From NCBI GenBank assembly GCA_964519515.1, contig CAZFIJ010000079.1, positions 1 to 10,588 of the forward strand: 10,588 bases of DNA, written 5' to 3'. The notes beneath the pieces were generated by a model, which saw nothing but the letters and a program-made list of their open reading frames with translations, was not told the DNA's origin and ran no database searches. Positions 1 through 5,782 of the stretch are shown piece after piece. Source of the stretch: Korarchaeum sp964519515. GTDB taxonomy: Archaea > Korarchaeota > Korarchaeia > Korarchaeales > Korarchaeaceae. The translations under genes and the position numbers were made by a program. The first letter of the stretch is position 1. Each line of letters starts with the position of its first letter.

Positions 1-494
1 AAGGGAGATTTCAGCGAGGAAGTTAAGAGGGATATCGAGATAGCTAGGCAAGGACATGAACTGCAATACCTAGCTGAGCTCATCTCCTGGATCGATAAGA
101 ATATGAGCACTGAGGAGATGATGAGAGCGGCTATCGAGAGATATCAGGAAGAGTTAGAGTTTAGGCATACTAATGCTTATAGACTTGGTATGTTAGCAGT
201 GCTTTACGATAAAATATCAGGTAAAAGGAACTTCTGGTATCTTGGCCCGGACTATCCCGAGGGAAATATTAGAGAAAATCTCTTCTCAGCTTACTTGGAA
301 GTCGAGGAGTATCAAGAGGAGCTCGCTACAATGATTACCTATATGAGGATCTTAACTGAGAAAGCCGTGAAGGGAGATTTCAGCGAGGAAGTTAAGAGGG
401 ATATCGAGATAGCTAGGCAAGGACATGAACTGCAATACCTAGCTGAGCTCATCTCCTGGATCGATAAGAATATGAGCACTGAGGAGATGATGAG
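1..494 (+). repeat. Tandem in-frame direct repeat, period 369 bp
   Basis: Bases 1-125 and 370-494 are identical by eye over all 125 bases. The offset is 369 bases, exactly 123 codons, so the repeat keeps the reading frame. The copies diverge directly after base 125/494. The left copy is cut by the window edge, so the identical tract may be longer and further units may lie upstream. Identity also at the third codon positions points to a recent duplication or ongoing gene conversion. Confidence 0.9.
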
Positions 495-1152
495 CTTAAC
501 GGTCGATAAAATAAATAATTATTCGGGTTACTTACGCAAAGCTCTGACCCAATACGGGGCTTATCAAATGCTCTACTTACTCTCCCAGAACGAGACATAT
601 GTGCTCGTTTCCTGCAGTTCTCCAAGAGTTCCTCCTCCCCCAGGTACCTATTATCTGAGTAACTGGCAGCAGGCCGGTAGAGTATGGGTCGGTTGCTACT
701 CATCAGGTGTACCGAGTAGTGGAACTTTTCTAGGCGAGTTCTGGACCGACGCTTACACGACTAACTTCAATTATTATTGGAACTTAGCGAAATCGGGGAG
801 ATGTAGAGATCCCTCCTCTGGAAATAATGTACCTGGGACCGGCGTTAACTCAATACAGATAAAGTTCTTTCATTTAGCTTATCTAACTAATGTTGGTGGA
901 TACAGCGGATATCACGACATGATATGGGAGATCAATAAGAATTCTACTCACGAATGGAGCAAGTATATAAGATATAAAACTACGAATCCCCCATCGGGCT
1001 ACTATAGTTTTGTAAACTATAATAATGTGTTAACATGTTGCTTTCCACCTCAGGGATATTGTAATAAACATTGTTTCTGGATGTCGGAGTGGGGTTACTG
1101 CTTCGCTTGCGATACGGATGCGACTCAACATTTCATCACAGGACAGCCGTGA
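1..1152 (+). CDS. Unknown repeat-containing protein with Cys/Trp-rich C-terminal domain, 5' partial
   Basis: The frame is open from the first base, so the gene starts upstream of the window; 383 residues are visible before TGA at 1150-1152. The Met codon at 103 lies inside a repeated segment and is not a convincing start. The first half is charged and looks helical: residues 1-41 (beginning KGDFSEEVKRD, ending STEEMM) recur identically at residues 124-164, giving a 123-residue repeat period. From about residue 200 the character changes to Tyr, Trp, Asn, Gly and Cys, with a PPPP stretch near residue 211. Nine Cys are visible (205, 232, 268, 346, 347, 354, 358, 367, 370), the last six spaced CC-x6-C-x3-C-x8-C-x2-C. 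That pattern could form disulfides in an exported protein or bind metal. I see no family match and no transmembrane segment in the visible part. Arg codon use in the C-terminal part (AGA and CGC, no AGG) differs from the neighbours. The function is unknown. Confidence 0.8.
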   Translation, partial: KGDFSEEVKRDIEIARQGHELQYLAELISWIDKNMSTEEMMRAAIERYQEELEFRHTNAYRLGMLAVLYDKISGKRNFWYLGPDYPEGNIRENLFSAYLEVEEYQEELATMITYMRILTEKAVKGDFSEEVKRDIEIARQGHELQYLAELISWIDKNMSTEEMMSLTVDKINNYSGYLRKALTQYGAYQMLYLLSQNETYVLVSCSSPRVPPPPGTYYLSNWQQAGRVWVGCYSSGVPSSGTFLGEFWTDAYTTNFNYYWNLAKSGRCRDPSSGNNVPGTGVNSIQIKFFHLAYLTNVGGYSGYHDMIWEINKNSTHEWSKYIRYKTTNPPSGYYSFVNYNNVLTCCFPPQGYCNKHCFWMSEWGYCFACDTDATQHFITGQP

Positions 1153-1156
1153 TCCT

Positions 1157-1178
1157 CTTAGTGTGGATTTACGCTAAG
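1157..1178 (+). terminator. Hairpin just after the repeat gene, possible 3'-end structure
   Basis: CTTAGTGT (1157-1164) can pair with ACGCTAAG (1171-1178), giving an 8-bp stem with one G-U pair and a 6-base loop, four bases after the stop codon at 1152. No T-run follows, so it is not a standard intrinsic terminator. It could stabilise the 3' end or be chance. The rest of the 1153-1370 intergenic stretch holds no gene or RNA gene that I can recognise. Confidence 0.3.
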
Positions 1179-1370
1179 AAAGCCGCTAGGGGACGCGAGT
1201 TCCATTAGTTAATGAATTACACATCACGCTCAGCCTGAATTTATTAACATATGGTGAGAGAGCCCCAGCTTAAAGGCTAAAAATTTCGCTAGTAAAGAGG
1301 GTAGATAGATGATAGTTGGCCCTCGCTTAACGGGTTATAAAAACACATCATTTCTCCACTATAGATACCC

Positions 1371-1380
1371 TTATAAAAGA
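1371..1380 (+). promoter_or_regulatory. TATA box (box A) for the membrane-anchored protein gene
   Basis: TTATAAAAGA lies about 26-35 bases upstream of the first candidate ATG (1406), the spacing expected for an archaeal promoter giving a transcript start near 1400 and a very short leader. A second TATA-like string, TTATAAAAAC at 1335-1344, lies further upstream and could be an alternative promoter. Confidence 0.55.
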
Positions 1381-1405
1381 TATTATTTCTTAATGCAGCA
1401 GAGGG

Positions 1406-2230
1406 ATGGAGATGCGTCTACCAGTAGCGATAATGCTACTCCTCTTAATTCCAATCTTACAACCTCTCGCAGCCCCCATAAAGATAGATGTTCCAATTTA
1501 CGTCCCAGCAGAACTTCCCGTCAGTGGAATCGTTTGCTTAACATCTCCAATCGCGAGAAATTTGACAGCGAAACTCTACGTAGATGGATCATTCTTCCAA
1601 GAGGGCGTAGCTGATGAGATGGGTTGCTATAAAGTGATGATAAAACCGCTGAGTCCTGGAGCGCATAAGCTCCACGCTGAGATATTCAAGGATGGCGATA
1701 AGGTAGCTGAGATCGAGGCGAATGTGATAGCCATAAGGGGAATGATAATAGTGAAACCGCAGCCTCTGACAGAGATAATGAGGGGAGAAACTAAGAATGT
1801 GACTTTGACTATAGAGAATAGGGCTCCCCTCAACCTCAGCAATGTCGCCATAGAGATAGAAGCCCCCTTCTCTATATTCGGGGAGAGGATGATGAGAGTA
1901 AGGAACTTCGTCATCTACGGGAAGATAGGGGATCTCCCTATGAATGGCTCTAAGGATTTAAAGCTCATCTTAGCTGTCCCAGTTTACTTCAGGCCAGGTA
2001 GTCATGATCTCAAGATAAACATGACTTATGAAGTCGCCTCCTCAAGGTACAGTATCCTCTTGAAGAATAGTGTAGTAGTGCTGAATGAAACGTACGTTAA
2101 GCCAACCCCTCCTCCTTCTGGTATCGAAGATGTATTGAGGCAAACGGCCATCCCCATCATCGCCATAATAGTCATTATAGTAGCCGCTATCCTCCTCTAC
2201 ATCTGGATGAAGGGGAGGGGTAAAGCGTAA
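1406..2230 (+). CDS. Membrane-anchored extracellular protein with Ig-like/NEW3-type beta domains
   Basis: This 274-residue protein has an N-terminal signal peptide (residues 3-23, hydrophobic core AIMLLLLIPILQPLAA) and one C-terminal transmembrane helix (about 246-267) followed by a short basic tail, MKGRGKA. That topology places residues 24-240 outside the cell, anchored to the membrane. The exterior has two probable beta-sandwich parts: residues 28-110, with Cys44 and Cys74 able to form a disulfide, and residues 113-230, which resemble the COG1361/NEW3 type of Ig-like domain seen in archaeal S-layer-associated proteins. Several N-x-S/T sequons and a Pro-rich linker (PTPPP) before the helix fit an exported glycoprotein. 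ATG 1412 may be the true start, because GAGGG at 1401-1405 is then well spaced; ATG 1406 would leave a leader of only a few bases. The TIP49 gene follows after 32 bases, suggesting co-transcription. The molecular function is not known. Confidence 0.75.
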   Translation: MEMRLPVAIMLLLLIPILQPLAAPIKIDVPIYVPAELPVSGIVCLTSPIARNLTAKLYVDGSFFQEGVADEMGCYKVMIKPLSPGAHKLHAEIFKDGDKVAEIEANVIAIRGMIIVKPQPLTEIMRGETKNVTLTIENRAPLNLSNVAIEIEAPFSIFGERMMRVRNFVIYGKIGDLPMNGSKDLKLILAVPVYFRPGSHDLKINMTYEVASSRYSILLKNSVVVLNETYVKPTPPPSGIEDVLRQTAIPIIAIIVIIVAAILLYIWMKGRGKA

Positions 2231-2262
2231 AAATCTCTTCCAGACGTTAGATCGGTGAGCTG

Positions 2263-3609
2263 ATGGAGATAGAGGAGATAGGGGGAGTTAAGGTAGAGAG
2301 GATAGGTGCTCATAGTCACATAAAGGGATTGGGTCTCGATGAGAGGGGGAAGGCTAAGTTCGCTGCAGATGGTCTCGTGGGCCAGCTCAAGGCTAGGGAA
2401 GCCGCTGGATTAGTAGTTAAGATGGCGAGGGAAGGGAGGCTTAGTGGGAAAGCAGTACTATTAGCTGGTCCTCCTGGGACAGGGAAGACAGCTATAGCTG
2501 TCGCTATAGCTAGGGAGTTGGGAGAGGGAGTCCCGTTCATCCAGCTCAGTGGCTCAGAGATATACAGCGCGGAGAGGAAGAAGACCGAAGTGCTAATGGA
2601 GGCCATGAGGAAGGCTATAGGAGTGAAGGTAAGGGAAATGAGAAAAGTTTATGAGGGAGAGGTGACTGAGATAGATATAAAGACAGGATCTAGCCCATAC
2701 AATCCGTTCGTTAAGGTCCCTCAAGAGGCTGTAATAACTCTGAAGACTACTAGTGAGGAGAAGAGGCTCAGAGTTGGCCCTAATGTCGCTAGGCAACTTG
2801 TAGAGTTCGGGATAAGTGAAGGGGATGTCATAATGATAGATGCGGAGAGCGGGAGGCTATCTAAGATAGGGAGGACTAAGGAGTCATATACATACGATTT
2901 GGAAGCTGAACAAATAGTCCCAAGGCCTGAGGGGACTGTCTTGAAGGAGAAGGAGTTCGTCTATGTGATGACCCTCGACGATCTCGATAATATGTACGCT
3001 AGGAGGAGGGGAGGGTTCTTCTCCCTCCTCTTCGGGGTCGGGGAGAGGGAGATAGACCCTGAAGTGAGGGCAGCTGTCGATCAACAAGTCAAGGACTGGG
3101 TGGAAGCGGGAAGGGCTGAGATAATCCCTGGCGTTATGTTCATAGACGACGCTCATATGATGGATATAGAAGCTCTGAGTTTCGTAAGCAGGGCGATGGA
3201 GAGCGAACTCGTCCCGATAATAATACTAGCTACTAACAGAGGTATAACTAGGATAAGGGGGACTGAGATAGAGGCTCCATTCGGGATGCCCTTAGATCTA
3301 TTGGATAGGCTCGTCATAATAGTGACCGATAAATACAATGGGGATGAGATAGAGCACATACTCAAGATAAGAGCGAAGGAAGAGGGTATAGAGGTCAGTG
3401 AAGATGCTTTGAAGCTCCTCAGGAGACTAGGTGAGGAGAGATCCCTGAGGTACGCTGTCCAGATACTCGGTATAGCTGGTGTCAAAGCTAGATCCGAGGG
3501 GAAGAGAGGCATAGGCATCGAGGACGTTGAGGAAGTCTCATCGAGGTTCAGTGATGTTAAAGAAGCTGTGGATCACCTCAGAAAGTATGAGGAGGAGCTC
3601 CTCAAGTGA
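2263..3609 (+). CDS. TIP49 (RuvB-like/Pontin-Reptin family) AAA+ ATPase
   Basis: This 448-residue protein matches the length and order of the TIP49/RuvBL family (eukaryotic RuvBL1 and RuvBL2 are about 460 residues). Visible marks are the N-terminal HSHIKGLGLDE motif (17-27), Walker A GPPGTGKT (69-76), a long insertion (about 115-285) equivalent to the OB-fold domain II, Walker B FIDDAH (293-298), sensor 1 in ATNRGITRIRG (N325), the arginine finger in LLDRL (R349) and sensor 2 in RSLRYA (R396). Eukaryotic relatives form hexamers or dodecamers in chromatin remodelling and in assembly of snoRNPs and other large complexes; the archaeal role is poorly known. The usual Walker B DE pair is DD here (D295, D296). 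The ATG is preceded by GGTGA (2254-2258, 4-base spacer). It lies between two genes for exported proteins, which is unexpected for an intracellular ATPase. The family call is secure; the partners and substrate are not. Confidence 0.95.
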   Translation: MEIEEIGGVKVERIGAHSHIKGLGLDERGKAKFAADGLVGQLKAREAAGLVVKMAREGRLSGKAVLLAGPPGTGKTAIAVAIARELGEGVPFIQLSGSEIYSAERKKTEVLMEAMRKAIGVKVREMRKVYEGEVTEIDIKTGSSPYNPFVKVPQEAVITLKTTSEEKRLRVGPNVARQLVEFGISEGDVIMIDAESGRLSKIGRTKESYTYDLEAEQIVPRPEGTVLKEKEFVYVMTLDDLDNMYARRRGGFFSLLFGVGEREIDPEVRAAVDQQVKDWVEAGRAEIIPGVMFIDDAHMMDIEALSFVSRAMESELVPIIILATNRGITRIRGTEIEAPFGMPLDLLDRLVIIVTDKYNGDEIEHILKIRAKEEGIEVSEDALKLLRRLGEERSLRYAVQILGIAGVKARSEGKRGIGIEDVEEVSSRFSDVKEAVDHLRKYEEELLK

Positions 3610-3651
3610 TTCAGCTGACGCCTAACGTATCGACGACGGGTCCGAGGGGTC

Positions 3652-3659
3652 TTTTTTAT
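3652..3659 (+). promoter_or_regulatory. T-rich element: possible box A or terminator between TIP49 and the secreted-protein gene
   Basis: TTTTTTAT lies about 31-38 bases before the chosen ATG at 3690 and 43 bases after the TIP49 stop. Its position fits a box A for the downstream gene, but a T-run is also what an archaeal terminator for the upstream gene would look like. Either way it suggests that the 80-base gap may separate two transcription units. Confidence 0.3.
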
Positions 3660-3677
3660 TTGAAGTATCTTGAATCC

Positions 3678-3686
3678 GGAGGTGGG
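3678..3686 (+). promoter_or_regulatory. Strong ribosome binding site that fixes the start at 3690
   Basis: GGAGGTGGG sits just before ATG 3690 (GGAGGTG with a 5-base spacer). It supports that ATG over the GTG at 3606, which overlaps the TIP49 stop codon and would add 28 residues before the signal peptide. Confidence 0.7.
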
Positions 3687-3689
3687 TTC

Positions 3690-5153
3690 ATGAAGCGATC
3701 CTTGACTCTCCTCATGTTGCTCTTTCTCACATTCGCTACTGTCGAGGGGAGCCCAGCTAAGATATGGTACGATCCGCTGGAGCTCAGATCCGCACCTCAA
3801 GCGGACGTGAGATCATTGGAAGTTCGACTAGAGGGACAGAGCATGATCTTCCAAGTCAGCATGTATTCCAGATTGGATGATAGGATCGATTACTATACGG
3901 GAAGGATATTCTTGGATTTGAGGGAAGGCGGTTCAACTTCTGGGGAAGTGAAGGGTGCAGACTATCAACTAGCGTTCTACATGAGTCCTAAGAACATGAA
4001 TGGGAGTTGCACTGTCCTCGCGTTCAACGACGTCAAGTTACAATGGGAGGAGACGAAGGCAGCCTCTTGTTCGATAAAGATATCTGGGGATAAATTAGTG
4101 ATCAATACGGATCTCGGGAAGTACGCTAAGGGGACCTTCAGATTCAAAGCTCACTTCGATATCCTGGCTATGAATCCCATGAAGATAACTTATCTCCTCT
4201 CTAACAGTGGTAGAGCGTCTATAGATGGCGATTACGGGGAGTACAAAATACCCCAGATCTCAGGGCAGCAAGGGAGGGCGATAGCCCCTATAGATTATAA
4301 GGAAGTGTATGTGCTCGATGACCTCTCAAGGATCTACCTGGCCTTAGTCCCCTCGAGTCAGGAAGGTGTCAAATGCGAGTTAGGAGGGCCTGGGGCGAAG
4401 CTAACTAGGAACTACTTCGTAGATATAGATGTAGATATGAATGAGACGAACGGAATTGACCTCTCAGGTGGTTATAGTTACGAGTGCACTTTCAATGGGA
4501 GGAAGTGGTTCCCCTTCACGATTTACGCAGGTACTGGCTCTGGGATAATGATAGGTAAGGCTGTGGAATTCGATGTAAAGCTGCTGACAGCGTTAAGTCA
4601 GATCTCCAGCAAGGGCGGGAGGTTCGGCATAATAGTTAGGGTGTCGATGGTATACAGAGATTATGTGCCCGATACCGGATGGTTGCTCTACGATGGTATG
4701 CCTGAAGCTAGATCCTTCGAGGTGATCGGTCCTACTACGGATATAAGTATGAATAAAGATCTCTCAAGCGTCTTCAAGTCGATGGGTTCCGCTTCGGGTA
4801 TCTACAGGATAGCTTTGGGAGGCCCGGGAGCCGATCCGTCCTATCAAGGGGACCCGTCCTTCAAGTTCCTGAAGAGGAAGGATGGGCTATATGGTGGCGT
4901 AGAGTTCAATGGGAAGGAGTTCTGGTCTAGTTACGGTAGCATCGACTACGCTGTGATCAAGATATCTAGGATAGGAGAGGGTTACTATTGTTCAGTAGCT
5001 GGGGTCACTAGATATGGGACTAGAGCGGGCCTCATCTGGCTCTCTCAGAACATGGAGATGCTCTCGACGGGGACTTACTTAATAGGATGGATAGATAATG
5101 GAAACGGTATCGTTGAGATGAGTGAGATAAGCCTCTTGGCCGGGGGTCCTTGA
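3690..5153 (+). CDS. Secreted beta-sandwich (DOMON/CBM9-like) protein with an internal repeat
   Basis: This 487-residue protein starts with a clear signal peptide (MKRSLTLLMLLFLTFATVEG, mature end likely near Ser21). There is no C-terminal transmembrane helix, so it is probably released or held by other surface proteins. The rest alternates hydrophobic and polar residues as in beta-sandwich proteins. The motif IDGDYGEYKIPQ (178-189) followed by a YVLDDLSRIYLAL strand pair resembles the start of CBM9/DOMON-like domains. An internal repeat is visible: LGGPGA near 231-236 leading to ECTFNGRKWF, and LGGPGA near 376-381 leading to GVEFNGKEFW. Five Cys are present (107, 127, 229, 266, 434). The start was chosen by the ribosome binding site and the signal peptide position. 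The stop overlaps the start of the next gene by four bases. A ligand-binding role (sugar, haem or similar) would fit these folds but is not shown; the substrate is unknown. Confidence 0.75.
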   Translation: MKRSLTLLMLLFLTFATVEGSPAKIWYDPLELRSAPQADVRSLEVRLEGQSMIFQVSMYSRLDDRIDYYTGRIFLDLREGGSTSGEVKGADYQLAFYMSPKNMNGSCTVLAFNDVKLQWEETKAASCSIKISGDKLVINTDLGKYAKGTFRFKAHFDILAMNPMKITYLLSNSGRASIDGDYGEYKIPQISGQQGRAIAPIDYKEVYVLDDLSRIYLALVPSSQEGVKCELGGPGAKLTRNYFVDIDVDMNETNGIDLSGGYSYECTFNGRKWFPFTIYAGTGSGIMIGKAVEFDVKLLTALSQISSKGGRFGIIVRVSMVYRDYVPDTGWLLYDGMPEARSFEVIGPTTDISMNKDLSSVFKSMGSASGIYRIALGGPGADPSYQGDPSFKFLKRKDGLYGGVEFNGKEFWSSYGSIDYAVIKISRIGEGYYCSVAGVTRYGTRAGLIWLSQNMEMLSTGTYLIGWIDNGNGIVEMSEISLLAGGP

Positions 5154-5782
5154 GCTTGAAGGATCCTAGACTTTTAGCAGTTGAGATAGCTGCAGCATAC
5201 CTGAGGGAAGTCCCAGATAAGATGCTCAAGGGCTTAGACTTGAGGTATGTGAGCAGTGAGGTCCAGAGGGTAGTTTACAGCTTCTTACCGCTCGAGGAGC
5301 TAGAGGCCAGCGGGATGCTCGAAGGGATCGAGAGGATTGGGGGAGATCTCAGGGAGGCATGGCTTCAAGCTAAAGGATCATGCCGTTCACCTAATGATTT
5401 TCTGAATGCCGCTAGGATTAGATTCGCATCCATAATTTTTTCAGGCCTTAGGAAGAGGATAGACAGGGAGAGGAGGATTTATAGCGGTACTGATTGCTTC
5501 TGGGGGACTATAGTCAGATCTGAGGGATTTAATGGTCTTAAAGCATTAGTAATTGATGCTAGAGATAGATACGATGTCGTCACGAATTTGGATGTGGGAG
5601 GGAGAGTGGCTTTCGCGATACTCCCTCCGAGGAGGTTCGATAAGTTCGTGAGCGAGGGGATGTTGATAGAGGCTGAAGGTCGGGGCGACCCTGGTGACCC
5701 AGCTAAACCGACTGAGAGGGGCAAGGGAGCTATAGAATCTGTCCTCAGGGAGGAAGCTAGCAAGCTTAACATAAAGTTATGA
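5150..5782 (+). CDS. Predicted RNA-binding protein with C-terminal EMAP-like domain
   Basis: This 210-residue protein has no signal peptide or membrane helix. The N-terminal half (about 1-115) is helical and charged, with a basic stretch LRKRIDRERR near 100-109. The C-terminal half carries VVTNLDVGGRVAFAILPP and then VSEGMLIEA (about 142-175), which closely resembles the OB-fold EMAP/tRNA-binding domain (pattern VVTN...LPP..F...SEGM). This combination recalls the archaeal group COG2517 (predicted RNA-binding, C-terminal EMAP domain). No enzymatic residues are evident, so tRNA or other structured RNA binding is the best guess. The start is a TTG overlapping the upstream stop (TTGA), implying translational coupling. 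A second TTG at 5156 is better spaced from GGGGGT (5142-5147) and would give 208 residues. The 3' end overlaps the convergent reductase-like gene by six bases. Confidence 0.7.
   Translation: MSLKDPRLLAVEIAAAYLREVPDKMLKGLDLRYVSSEVQRVVYSFLPLEELEASGMLEGIERIGGDLREAWLQAKGSCRSPNDFLNAARIRFASIIFSGLRKRIDRERRIYSGTDCFWGTIVRSEGFNGLKALVIDARDRYDVVTNLDVGGRVAFAILPPRRFDKFVSEGMLIEAEGRGDPGDPAKPTERGKGAIESVLREEASKLNIKL

Noticed and set aside
1..494. CRISPR or mobile-element interpretation of the direct repeat
   Set aside because: The repeat is long, in frame and coding, with no short regular spacers, terminal inverted repeats or transposase.
1153..1405. tRNA or other RNA gene in the longest intergenic stretch
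   Set aside because: No cloverleaf arms, GTTC-type T-loop or other conserved RNA structure could be traced; only a short hairpin and TATA-like strings are present.
1309..1614. A 101-codon open frame overlapping the start of the membrane-anchored protein gene
   Set aside because: It crosses the TATA box and the overlapping gene has a clear signal peptide and transmembrane helix. The translated product is Ser/Thr/Arg-rich with no domain features, typical of an out-of-frame shadow.
3606..3689. GTG start at 3606 for the secreted-protein gene
   Set aside because: It would place 28 unremarkable residues before a textbook signal peptide and ignore the strong GGAGGTG site in front of ATG 3690.
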